DNA of 64,000 nucleotides from Treponema sp. OMZ 838 (GTDB taxonomy: Bacteria; Spirochaetota; Spirochaetia; Treponematales; Treponemataceae). Of this stretch, positions 8,417-16,003 are shown in pieces. The position numbers and the translations under genes were made by a program. The stretch spans positions 806,001 through 870,000 of the forward strand of contig NZ_CP009227.1 of the NCBI RefSeq assembly GCF_000775995.1, in the 5' to 3' direction. Numbering within the stretch: position 1 is the stretch's first letter; each line of letters opens with the position of its first letter. The notes under the pieces were generated by a model. It was not told where the DNA came from and searched no databases. It saw only the letters and a list, made by a program, of their open reading frames with translations.

Positions 8417-10402
8417 TTACATGGAGAACTTCTTCTTCATCTGGGCAAACATCTTGGCGATGTCTTCTTCCTCCGGTTCCGTTTCCGGCTCGTGGTATTG
8501 CACCAGCTCCGCAGGAATTTCTTCCAAGAACGGCGAAGGGCTGCACTCCAACAAGCCTGCCTGCCTGCGCCGAGTCCGGCAGCTTGTAATAATGAGCTTG
8601 TCGCGGGCGCGGGTAATGGCGACATAGAACAGGCGGCGCTCTTCTTCCACATCCCCTGCATTCTCTTCCATACTACGGGCATGGGGGATAATGCCTTCCT
8701 CAGCGCCAGCGATAAACACCACCGGGAACTCCAATCCCTTCGCGGCGTGGATGGTCATGATATTCACCTCGCCGGTATCTTCCTCATTTTGGTCATCGCG
8801 GCTCAGCAGCGTGATGCGATTGAGGTACGTATACAGCGAAGGGTCAAAGTTGTCGGGGTTTGTCTCCCACGTGTCGATAGACTGCAAGAGGCTTTCGATA
8901 TTCAAAAACTTAAAACGTGCCGCTTTTTCGTTTTTCTGAAATTCCTGCGTCAAATAATCAAAATACTGAATCCGCTCCACGAGTTTCCGCACCTTATTTG
9001 CCAAGCCCTTGCCGGACAGCAACTGTTTCCGCTCGGAACTTATCAGCTCGACAAACTCCTCCAAATCGGCAAGGCTCTTTTCGCGGAAGTCATCCGGCGG
9101 ACGCTCAAGCAGCGCATGAATCGCCATGCGGATGGAGCAGTCCTTTTCCGTTGCGATTGCGGAGAGCACTTCCAGTGTTTTTTTTCCGATGCCGCGCCGC
9201 GGTGTGTTGATAATCCGCAGGAGATTGATGTCGTCGTCGGGATTCGCAATCACCCGCAAATAGCTGATAATGTCTTTAATTTCTTTGCGCTGAAAAAAGC
9301 TCGTGCCGCCGGACATCCGGTACGGAATATTGGCATCGAGGAAAGCTTCTTCAATCGCGCGCCCTAAGCCGTTGGTGCGGATCAAAACGCCGAAGTCCGC
9401 ATAGCTCCGGTTCTCGCGCATCTTCTCCGTAAGGATAGTGTCCGCAATAAAATCAGCCTCTGCCGCCTCATTCTCCGGGATAAAAATTTCGATGGGCTTG
9501 CCGGAGCCGTTCCCCGACCACAGCGCTTTTTCCTTCCGGTTGGTATTGTGCGAAATCACCCCGTTCGCAGCCGCTAAAATCGTACCGGTGGAACGGTAAT
9601 TCTGCTCAAGCTTAATCTCCACCAGATGCGGGAAATCCTTTTCAAACAGGCGGATATTTTCATAATTCGCCCCCCGCCACGAATAAATAGACTGATCATC
9701 ATCGCCTACCACGCAGACATTATCATCCGCAATTAAATGCATCATCTGATACTGCTGAATACTCGTGTCCTGAAACTCATCCACCATCACATACCGGTAG
9801 CGGTTCTTGTACACCGCAAGCACATCGGGATGTTCGGTAAAAAGCTTAATCGGCAGCATAATCAAATCGTCAAAATCCACTGCATTGAATAGCTTGAGTC
9901 CCGCCTGATATTCGTTATACAACGGACGATACACCGCCGTCTGTGCCGTAAAGTTTTTCTGCCCCGTCTTTATCTGAGAAAACAACGTCCCCACTCCGTA
10001 CACATCGAGCGTTTCCGTTGCAATTTTCAGTTCCTTTGCCGACTCCTTAATCAGCTGATTGCGGTCTACCTCGTCGTAAATGCTAAAATTCTGCCGCCAT
10101 CCCAGCCGGTCAATATATTCCCGCAGGGTTTTCACCCCCAGTGCGTGAAAAGTACTAATCGTTAAATTCTGTAACTTCTTACCCGTCAGCTCTTTAATCC
10201 GCTGCTCCATCTCCCGCGCCGCCTTGTTTGTAAAGGTCAACGCCAAAATCTGCGACTGAGGAATCCCGCTTTCCAGCATGTGCGCAATCCTAAACGTAAT
10301 CACGCGCGTCTTCCCCGACCCCGCCCCCGCAATAATCAGCACCGGCCCGTTAATCGTGTTGACCGCCTTCGCCTGCTCAGGATTCAAATTTTCCGTATTC
10401 AT
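8417..10402 (-). CDS. UvrD/PcrA/Rep-type superfamily 1 DNA helicase
   Basis: 661 residues with the complete SF1A set: Walker A AGAGSGKT (residues about 26-33), ALTFTNKAAREM, VMVDEFQDTS, GDDDQSIYSWRGA, TIHAAKGLEFPVVF and VAITRARDKL. It unwinds DNA 3'-5' in repair and replication restart. The C-terminal tail is short and acidic (EPEEEDIAKMFAQMKKKF), replacing the longer Tudor-like tail of PcrA, so assignment between UvrD, PcrA and Rep is uncertain. First gene of the uvrD-hypothetical-pnp-rluA run; ribosome site poor. Confidence 0.93.
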   Translation of the reverse strand: MNTENLNPEQAKAVNTINGPVLIIAGAGSGKTRVITFRIAHMLESGIPQSQILALTFTNKAAREMEQRIKELTGKKLQNLTISTFHALGVKTLREYIDRLGWRQNFSIYDEVDRNQLIKESAKELKIATETLDVYGVGTLFSQIKTGQKNFTAQTAVYRPLYNEYQAGLKLFNAVDFDDLIMLPIKLFTEHPDVLAVYKNRYRYVMVDEFQDTSIQQYQMMHLIADDNVCVVGDDDQSIYSWRGANYENIRLFEKDFPHLVEIKLEQNYRSTGTILAAANGVISHNTNRKEKALWSGNGSGKPIEIFIPENEAAEADFIADTILTEKMRENRSYADFGVLIRTNGLGRAIEEAFLDANIPYRMSGGTSFFQRKEIKDIISYLRVIANPDDDINLLRIINTPRRGIGKKTLEVLSAIATEKDCSIRMAIHALLERPPDDFREKSLADLEEFVELISSERKQLLSGKGLANKVRKLVERIQYFDYLTQEFQKNEKAARFKFLNIESLLQSIDTWETNPDNFDPSLYTYLNRITLLSRDDQNEEDTGEVNIMTIHAAKGLEFPVVFIAGAEEGIIPHARSMEENAGDVEEERRLFYVAITRARDKLIITSCRTRRRQAGLLECSPSPFLEEIPAELVQYHEPETEPEEEDIAKMFAQMKKKFSM

Positions 10403-10718
10403 AAGACTGGGGAGTATAGCATAAAACGTGGGGAAAAGATATGGAAGAAGTGGGTCTTTTAGTTCTTGTTTAGGTGGTTATTTGGAGGGGGAAGTCTCCC
10501 CCTGCACTTCAAAAAAACGGCGTACTTCTGAATTATTACCAGTTGCGTTTTCGGTTCCCTCAACCGCAACTACTTCTTTTTTACGTACGCCATTTGTTTT
10601 TCCGCTCCCCCCCTCATTCACGAGCACCGTCCATGGTGCTCGTGAACTTGCAAGTTTTGCGTCAGCGCAAAACATTATTATCGTTGCTTCCCTGTCCCTA
10701 GTAGCCTTCTACTAACCT
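10403..10718. other. Non-coding stretch with nested palindromes
   Basis: Short frames here look like chance. What is visible is folded DNA: GGCGTAC and GTACGCC (about 10519-10590) enclose AGTTGCG and CGCAACT, giving a nested inverted repeat of about 70 bases. CACGAGCACC and GGTGCTCGTG (10619-10645) form a perfect 10-bp stem, and TTTTGCG/CGCAAAA a third. It may be a degraded mobile element or a terminator cluster; neither can be shown. Confidence 0.45.
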
Positions 10719-10949
10719 TTATTGCAAAGAGTGTTTACCGGTTGGCGAGTGAGTACATTGTTTACCGAATTTAGTCTGTATTCCGGTACTAACCGGCTTA
10801 CATTCATGTCCGCAATAAACGCAGTGTACTCCGTCAGAAACAAGCACATGCTTTTGCGATGGACTGCTCTTACATGCAGGTCCGTACTTTGTCCAAAGTT
10901 TTAAACTTGAGTTTGCAGTACATTCTTGTCCACAAAAACGGCATACCAT
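10719..10949 (-). CDS. Small duplicated zinc-ribbon-like protein
   Basis: 76 residues made of two tandem copies of one unit: C3-x2-C6-G-x2-C10 ... KYGPAC26 ... SPSQKH34, then C43-x2-C46-G-x2-C50 ... KFGKQC65 ... SPTGKH73. Each unit could bind one zinc through its Cys and His residues. Function is unknown; nucleic-acid or protein contact is usual for such ribbons. The site TAGGAGAAT sits inside the end of the YkvA-like gene, only 4 bases upstream, so the two are translated together. A real gene despite its size. Confidence 0.7.
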   Translation of the reverse strand: MVCRFCGQECTANSSLKLWTKYGPACKSSPSQKHVLVSDGVHCVYCGHECKPVSTGIQTKFGKQCTHSPTGKHSLQ

Positions 10950-10953
10950 ATAT

Positions 10954-11370
10954 TTATTCTCCTATTACTTTTAATGCTTTCTCCGCATCTATTTCTTTGT
11001 CTAACTCATCAAGCGAAAAATCACTATACGCTGCCACAGCTGTAACTACGCCTGCCACACTTGCAAGATCGTCACCGTAACCGACTACCGGCATTATATC
11101 AGGGATTAAATCGAGCGGTAAAAGAATATAACCGATTGCACCGAATACAAGTGCTTTTAAATGTATCGGCATTGCAGGATTATCCAGTGTCGAAAGTAAT
11201 TTACCAAGTGAACTCACAATAGCACCGGCTGTCCCTGCGATTACTTTCGGTTTATCGCGGGTTGATTTACGTAGTTTTTTCAGTAATTTTAACGCCAGGT
11301 TCTTATCAAAGTGCTTTTGATACGTGTCTACCAACTCTTCTTCACTTACTCTTTTTTCTTCCTCGGGCAT
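10954..11370 (-). CDS. YkvA-family (DUF1232) membrane-associated protein
   Basis: 138 residues. A basic helical N-terminal half (LALKLLKKLRKSTRDKPKV) is followed by the DUF1232 core LVFGAIGYILLPLDLIPDIMPVVGYGDD, whose hydrophobic hairpin with the LDLIPD turn defines the family. The role of DUF1232 proteins is not established. AAAGGAGCCCC precedes ATG 11370. It lies between the large coiled-coil protein (135 bases upstream) and the zinc-ribbon gene, suggesting a three-gene cassette. Confidence 0.85.
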   Translation of the reverse strand: MPEEEKRVSEEELVDTYQKHFDKNLALKLLKKLRKSTRDKPKVIAGTAGAIVSSLGKLLSTLDNPAMPIHLKALVFGAIGYILLPLDLIPDIMPVVGYGDDLASVAGVVTAVAAYSDFSLDELDKEIDAEKALKVIGE

Positions 11371-11505
11371 ACGGGGCTCCTTTTATAAAACAGTATTTTA
11401 ATTTCTAAGTCATGTCTGTGTTCTAAATATTTCCCAAATATTAAAATCAAATTTTATGAATCGTACTCAAAATACGATTCTGTCATACCTATATACAATC
11501 TAGGA

Positions 11506-13290
11506 CTAAAAATCGTTAAGAGCATTTAATGCAGCATTTTGCTTTGCTTTTATTTCTTCTTGTTTTTTTCGTTTTTCAGTTTCTTCTTTCGCACGCCTAA
11601 GTTCTTCTTCTCTCCGGCGAGCCTCATCTTCTTTCTGGCGGGCTTCCTTTTCTGCTTTTCGATGCTCTTCCAGAAGCCGTTCCTGTTCAGCCTCTTTTTC
11701 TAATCTTTTTGCTTCAATTATTTCTTGTTTTTTTTGTTCCTCTGGTGAAAGTGTATAAGGACGCTCAATAAAAGAAAATAAATGCTTAGCAATTTCTTTT
11801 TTACCAAGTCGTGATAATAATTTTTCAAGGCCAGTATTTCTTTCGCTGTAAGATGTGCTTCCTGCTATACCTAGCGTAAATGTCAAAAGATTTGCATTTC
11901 CTGCATCAGAAGGAGCCAGTACTTCTTCACATTTTAATTCCATTTCACCATTTTTAAATTCCAATCTTAAAAAGCCACAAGGTGTACTTAATCTATCCCA
12001 ATCTTCTACGTCAAAACAGAAAAGTAAATATGCGTCTTTATTATTTTTATCCGAATAATATCGAACAAAATAATCTGTCATCTCACTTGTACATAAGCGT
12101 GCATCGAAATCTTGGTCATAGTATGTATATTTTATCTCATTTACTTTTGTTCCAACTTCAAGCACTACTTTATCTGTTGTATACTGTATTATTTCCATTG
12201 TTTTTGCAAGAAGTTTTTTTTGCAGTCTTACATTCTCTGTTTTGTATCGATTAAGCCTTAATTCTTCTGAAACATAATCTATGCTATTCTTAAATTTCTC
12301 CGGATCAATAATCAGATTTTCGGTTTTAAAAAGTTTATCCCATTTTTCTAAAAGGCTAAAGAGAATATCTTTTTCTTTAGAAACTTCTGTTTTTATATTT
12401 TTGCCGGTTACTAAAGAAATTATATTATTAAATATATCAGCGAGATTTTTCTCTGCATTTGAAGTTTCAAAAACGACCTCTTTATTTTTATTATATAGTA
12501 TTATATTTCGAGAAAAAATTCTTTTCCCCTCCTCATCTTTTTTTTCCTTTTCAAAATATAAAGCATTTGAAAGATCTTCATACTTAACTTTATTTACTGT
12601 ATCTGATTTTTTGCAATATAGAACATCATTTGTAAAATAAAGTTTTTCACCGGAATAGTCCTTATAAATTGCAGCAAAACTAGGTTTCATCTCATCTTTT
12701 GCAAAATGAATAATAAAAGAATTAATTTCTTCATCGGTTCTATCCGGCACTAACTTCCAAGATTCTTTATTATCACTAGTGTTTGTTTTGATTATATCCG
12801 TAATTTTACTTACATTCTGATAGTTTTTACAAGTGATTGAAGAAGGCATATTTTTTTTAGATTCGGAAACAGCTTTATTTAGGAATGTTGCAATTTTTTT
12901 TGTAGCGTAATTGCCTTTCAAATTTTCTTGTTTTCCTCCCGCTCTTTTTATGATAATAAAACCTTCAACCTTGTTCTTTCCAAACAAAGATTTTTTATCT
13001 TCTTCATGATATGAGATGGATAAGATTTCTGAAAATTTTATTCCTTCTTTTACTTTTTCCATATATAACTTTTCATGTGTTAATAAAAAACGGCTTGCTA
13101 ACAATATTGAAAGCAAACCCTTTGCTGTAGCCTTTCCTATACAGAGGACAGATATAGGCTCTTCTTGCGGCGCGAGATTGTTTAAATCTGATTCCCATTT
13201 ATCCTCATCTAAATCCGGTGCAAATATGCAATACTCCATTTCCGGTGCGATTGACTCATAAATTTCCTTTAAGGATTCTATATATGACAT
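11506..13290 (-). CDS. Large hypothetical protein with charged coiled-coil tail
   Basis: 594 residues. The first two thirds are a globular region with two stretches shaped like bacterial PH-type domains (about 45-130, with LLSILLASRF, and about 195-290, with LYFTNDVLYCKKSD). From about residue 510 an uninterrupted Glu/Lys/Arg-rich helix (KRLEKEAEQERLLEEHRKAE and onward) predicts a coiled coil of roughly 75 residues. No signal peptide. I do not recognise a named family. The gene is notably AT-rich compared with its flanks, a sign of possible transfer. AGGAG precedes ATG 13290. Confidence 0.75.
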   Translation of the reverse strand: MSYIESLKEIYESIAPEMEYCIFAPDLDEDKWESDLNNLAPQEEPISVLCIGKATAKGLLSILLASRFLLTHEKLYMEKVKEGIKFSEILSISYHEEDKKSLFGKNKVEGFIIIKRAGGKQENLKGNYATKKIATFLNKAVSESKKNMPSSITCKNYQNVSKITDIIKTNTSDNKESWKLVPDRTDEEINSFIIHFAKDEMKPSFAAIYKDYSGEKLYFTNDVLYCKKSDTVNKVKYEDLSNALYFEKEKKDEEGKRIFSRNIILYNKNKEVVFETSNAEKNLADIFNNIISLVTGKNIKTEVSKEKDILFSLLEKWDKLFKTENLIIDPEKFKNSIDYVSEELRLNRYKTENVRLQKKLLAKTMEIIQYTTDKVVLEVGTKVNEIKYTYYDQDFDARLCTSEMTDYFVRYYSDKNNKDAYLLFCFDVEDWDRLSTPCGFLRLEFKNGEMELKCEEVLAPSDAGNANLLTFTLGIAGSTSYSERNTGLEKLLSRLGKKEIAKHLFSFIERPYTLSPEEQKKQEIIEAKRLEKEAEQERLLEEHRKAEKEARQKEDEARRREEELRRAKEETEKRKKQEEIKAKQNAALNALNDF

Positions 13291-13703
13291 AGTTAAACAT
13301 CTCCTGTATACTATTGTTTTATAACCTTTAGCAAAAATTCATATATACTAATCAGAATATCTGCCTAGGGGCTTGTCTCCTAACATAAAAGTCAAAAAAT
13401 GAAGTTAAACCTTGATTCGATGACTTCATAATTTATAAACTAAGGTTTATTTCAATATTCAATTTAATACTCAGAATTTATAGAGCCCCTATCATTCAAA
13501 TTTCCCGTGAGCTTTTGAAGTGTAACCCTATTTTCTGCCTTTGGATATTCTATTAAATTCAGTTTCCTCATAGTAATTCACCCATACAGGCATCCTGTAT
13601 CACCGCTTATTTCATTGATATACGGTGCCTCCACTAAAATAGAAACACCGATTTTCTTTATACGGTTCTTGTCGATACCCTACGACCGACAAGAACGCTG
13701 CTT
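13291..13703. other. Gene-free stretch with nested inverted repeats
   Basis: TAGGGGCT (13366-13373) pairs with AGCCCCTA (13484-13491), and inside it TAAACCTT (13406-13413) pairs with AAGGTTTA (13442-13449), outlining a 126-bp palindromic element. A second perfect stem, GTTCTTGTCG (13665-13674) with CGACAAGAAC (13687-13696), lies just past the small gene ending at 13704 and may end its transcript. No coding frame is convincing. Confidence 0.4.
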
Positions 13704-13991
13704 TTACCTATCAGAGGGATTCTTCTCTACACTTAAAATCTCTGTGATAGTAAAAGCGCTGTTATCAGATTTTTCCATACGCACATCCATGGTTCGATTT
13801 TCAAAGTTATAGCCAAACTTATGCATTTTGTTTATGGTTGGTAAATCTCTTATCATATAGACATCCTGTTCTCCAAAGTTATGGGTTCGGGAGTGAACAT
13901 TTGCCTTAAAATGATATTCTCCTGCTCCATGTATGCCCAATTCTCCATTGGATAAAACTTTTGTTATGACAATACAGTATTGATCACCCAT
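13704..13991 (-). CDS. Small hypothetical protein
   Basis: 95 residues beginning MGDQYCIVITKVLSNGELGI, with a beta-rich look and repeated His/Gly positions (GIHGAGEYHFKANVHSRTHNF). No signal peptide or membrane span. AAGGAGGT followed by 7 bases precedes the ATG, the best ribosome site in this accessory region, which is the main argument that it is real. It lies downstream of the poly-C ORF and could be reached by the same transcript. No family recognised. Confidence 0.6.
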   Translation of the reverse strand: MGDQYCIVITKVLSNGELGIHGAGEYHFKANVHSRTHNFGEQDVYMIRDLPTINKMHKFGYNFENRTMDVRMEKSDNSAFTITEILSVEKNPSDR

Positions 13992-14128
13992 TTTTCATAC
14001 CTCCTTAGGGTTTATCCTATTTACCGTTAAAAGGGTAAGTATATAAAAAACGCACAAGACAATACAAAACAGCTGTCTTATGCGCTTATCATCAATGAGA
14101 ATAGAATAAAAATATAAAAGATTTCGAC

Positions 14129-14314
14129 TTAGCTTATTACTTGTGCCATTACGACGTAGGGGGGGGGGGGGGTAGTTATGGAAGAAACTCTACCCATTAG
14201 AGCCGTCTTTGGTTTTACGGATAACACACCTGCTGCAAACATATTGAGCCAGTAATTATTAAAGTACGGCTGTGAAGAAAATATATCTGATACGATAGCA
14301 GAATTCCTTACCAT
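14129..14314 (-). CDS. Candidate short ORF containing a 14-base C tract
   Basis: A 61-residue frame from ATG 14314. Fourteen consecutive G on the plus strand (14159-14172) read as C on the coding strand and give four prolines near the end. With 14 C the frame stops nine residues later; with 15 or 12 C it would run about 50 residues further and gain a hydrophobic segment (QLFCIVLCVFYILTLL), stopping at the ribosome site of the 95-residue gene. TTGACA (14348-14353), 17 bases, then TACCCT (14325-14330) lies upstream. No homologue recognised; may also be a gene remnant. Confidence 0.35.
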   Translation of the reverse strand: MVRNSAIVSDIFSSQPYFNNYWLNMFAAGVLSVKPKTALMGRVSSITTPPPPYVVMAQVIS

Positions 14315-14324
14315 GGTAATTAAT

Positions 14325-14353
14325 AGGGTAACACGGGAAATAAGCGGTGTCAA
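14325..14353 (-). promoter_or_regulatory. Candidate promoter of the poly-C ORF
   Basis: TTGACA and TACCCT separated by exactly 17 bases on the minus strand. The -35 is perfect, the -10 poor. The predicted start near 14318 falls about four bases before ATG 14314, implying a nearly leaderless message. Confidence 0.4.
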
Positions 14354-14397
14354 GCAAAAAAATTCAGAATCATCACACTTTAAAAATATCAACTTTC

Positions 14398-14850
14398 TTA
14401 TTCCATCGGCGCACCCTCTTTCCATGATTCAAAAATATACTCACGGGATTGATAGAAAAAATCCGTGTTATAATTTGAAATTGCCCCGTCAATCCATGAC
14501 GAATAAACAGAGACCAATGTATCCACAATAAGATCAATAGATTCGTTCTCTGCACAAATATCTTCAATAAGGCGTTCGTATACTGCGCCGATTGTCCAAT
14601 AATCCGGAACTTCATAACGGCACCGTAAAATATTATCAAAATCTCCGGATGTTATATTATAAATGGATATAACTTCATCGGCAATTTTTTCAATCGGTTC
14701 GCAATGAAGTGTGTCTGCATCTTTATAAAGTCTTTTTATATTGTTTTTCCCAAGTTGATTTACCAGTTTTGACCGCTCAATTTTGCAAAGGCGGCCGATA
14801 TATTCCAACAGACTGCACACATAAAATAACGAACTATTATTTTTCATCAT
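14398..14850 (-). CDS. Partner of the DUF3990-like protein (DUF3791-like N-terminus)
   Basis: 150 residues, largely helical. The first 60 residues (SLFYVCSLLEYIGRLCKIER, then LVNQLGKNNIKRLY) resemble the small DUF3791 proteins that are repeatedly encoded next to DUF3990. The remainder (VPDYWTIGAVYERLIEDI, then VYSSWIDGAISNYN) is not recognised. Its start overlaps the end of the upstream gene by 14 bases, so the two are coupled. By position it is the likely antitoxin, immunity factor or modifier of the DUF3990-like protein; this is inference. Confidence 0.65.
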   Translation of the reverse strand: MMKNNSSLFYVCSLLEYIGRLCKIERSKLVNQLGKNNIKRLYKDADTLHCEPIEKIADEVISIYNITSGDFDNILRCRYEVPDYWTIGAVYERLIEDICAENESIDLIVDTLVSVYSSWIDGAISNYNTDFFYQSREYIFESWKEGAPME

Positions 14851-15301
14851 ACACCTCGTAAGCCGTCTTGAAAGTCAATGTCTCCAATGCTCGCGCTGTA
14901 TGAAAACTTATCTGATGGGTAGGCTTTTTGAACTTTGCAAGTTCCCAAAATGCAGATCGGGAGATTTTACCATCAATGAAATCCTGAATATAATTGAAGA
15001 TAGTATCGTTCGCCATAGGGCCTTCCACTATGTCATAATCATGAGATTTCCCACTCCGGCAATCAATGATAAAATCAAGCCATGCCTCTGTCATCTCCGG
15101 AAAGTTCAACATTTTGAGAGAGAAATTCTGAACATATTCATATTCGTTCACTATTCCTTTTCCGGAGAATCTCACTGCCCATCTTTTCGCCTGCTCGCTT
15201 ATAAGCATACAATAAAAACCAAAGTAAAAGTCTTTACTATACCGAAGAATGCGAATTTCCGGGCTTTTTACAATTTCCCGACTTCCGTGATAAAGTATCA
15301 T
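14837..15301 (-). CDS. DUF3990-like protein (ADP-ribosyltransferase fold)
   Basis: 154 residues opening with MILYHGSREIVKSPEI and then DFYFGFYCMLISEQAKRWA. This matches the DUF3990 pattern LYHGS ... P.I ... DFG.GFY.T ... QA..WA; DUF3990 belongs to the ADP-ribosyl clan. Here the usual DFGxGFY reads DFYFGFY. If active it would transfer ADP-ribose from NAD to an unknown target. AAAGGAACC lies before ATG 15301. It is first of an overlapping pair, a toxin-first arrangement. A TATAAT box lies about 30 bases upstream, with a weak -35. Confidence 0.65.
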   Translation of the reverse strand: MILYHGSREIVKSPEIRILRYSKDFYFGFYCMLISEQAKRWAVRFSGKGIVNEYEYVQNFSLKMLNFPEMTEAWLDFIIDCRSGKSHDYDIVEGPMANDTIFNYIQDFIDGKISRSAFWELAKFKKPTHQISFHTARALETLTFKTAYEVYDEK

Positions 15302-15433
15302 CTAATAGGTTCCTTTGGTAACTATTATAATTGAGATTTGTCTTTCTGAAAACATACTGTATTATCTGTAATTTGAACAACGGTTTGTTTGAACCGGGTG
15401 CGGCCTCTCGCCTGTACCGAAACTATTGATTGC
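15302..15433 (-). promoter_or_regulatory. Upstream region of the DUF3990-like gene
   Basis: On the minus strand TATAAT is preceded at 17 bases by TTTTCA, a weak promoter that would start about 20 bases before the ATG. Further upstream lies the hairpin terminator at 15434-15474. No coding frame is convincing here. Confidence 0.35.
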
Positions 15434-15474
15434 ATAAAAAAACCGCTCCAGGAGTATGCAAGATGGAGCGGTTT
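15434..15474 (-). terminator. Strong intrinsic terminator
   Basis: AAACCGCTCC (15440-15449) and GGAGCGGTTT (15465-15474) form a perfect 10-bp stem with a 15-base loop. On the minus strand it is followed by a run of seven T. Plus-strand A-runs on both sides allow partial bidirectional use. No protein gene ends just before it. Confidence 0.8.
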
Positions 15475-15564
15475 AAAAATAGAGTATAAATCATTCACAC
15501 TTATCAATACTTTTTACGAACGCCTTTGACTTATAACGACCTCCTTACAAGGAACTTCTTGTAT
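15434..15564 (-). ncRNA. Candidate small RNA or attenuated leader
   Basis: On the minus strand TTGACA (15594-15599), 17 bases, TAACAT (15571-15576) predicts a start near 15564, and a strong terminator ends the transcript at about 15434, giving about 130 bases. Near its 5' end is a short hairpin (ACAAG/CTTGT) and a perfect anti-rRNA string AAGGAGGT (15539-15546) with no start codon at a useful distance. It could be a free small RNA, a decoy, or an attenuator for the DUF3990-like gene. No Rfam family recognised. Confidence 0.4.
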
Positions 15565-15703
15565 GATTATATGTTAGCAAAAGATTACATTTATGTCAAG
15601 CAGTTATAACAAAAAAGTAAAATAATTTCAGTTTTCCAAAAACGATTTCAATTCGCTAGCCCTATCGATGAGATTATGCTATAACACATATATGGAGGGA
15701 ATT

Positions 15704-15928
15704 ATGGCAGATGAATTCAGCTATGAAATTACACAAAAACATGGAATTCTTTCTACTTCAAAAAGCGGATGGACGATGGAATTAAACTCGGTGGCATGGA
15801 ACGGGCGCAGCCCCAAATACGACCTCCGCAGTTGGTCTCCCGACCACGAAAAAATGGGAAAAGGGGTTACGCTCACTACGGAAGAACTGACCGTGCTTAA
15901 AACGCTATTGAACGGTATGCAGCTGTAA
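15704..15928 (+). CDS. YdbC/PC4-like single-stranded nucleic-acid binding protein
   Basis: 74 residues: MADEFSYEITQKHGILSTSK, then GWTMELNSVAWNGRSPKYDLRSW and GVTLTTEELTVLKTLL. This is the bacterial YdbC form of the PC4 coactivator fold, four strands and a helix, which dimerises to bind single-stranded DNA. ATG 15704 is chosen for its site GGAGGGA and the family length. An extended -10 (TATGCTATAAC, 15675-15685) lies upstream with no clear -35. It stands alone, converging with the MCP gene. Its cellular role is not known. Confidence 0.85.
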   Translation: MADEFSYEITQKHGILSTSKSGWTMELNSVAWNGRSPKYDLRSWSPDHEKMGKGVTLTTEELTVLKTLLNGMQL

Positions 15929-15942
15929 CATCTTCCCTATAA

Positions 15943-15978
15943 AGAACCTCAAAAGCGAGCGGAGCTTTCAGAGGTTCT
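15943..15978 (-). terminator. Hairpin between the YdbC-like and MCP genes
   Basis: AGAACCTC (15943-15950) pairs with GAGGTTCT (15971-15978), extended inward by AAAGC/GCTTT with a small bulge. On the minus strand it is followed by TTTATAG, so it most likely ends the MCP transcript and may serve both genes. Confidence 0.55.
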
Positions 15979-16003
15979 CCCGACTCAACAATCTCAAAAA
16001 CAT

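Noticed and set aside
8492-9367. Plus-strand 291-residue frame
   Set aside because: It is antisense to uvrD, with Cys/Arg/Pro-rich composition typical of a shadow frame.
10478-10675. Minus-strand 65-residue frame in the gap after uvrD
   Set aside because: Its sequence is explained by nested palindromes, it lacks a ribosome site, and it shows no domain.
15325-15507. Minus-strand 60-residue frame from TTG
   Set aside because: The strong terminator at 15434-15474 lies in its middle and no ribosome site is at a useful distance.
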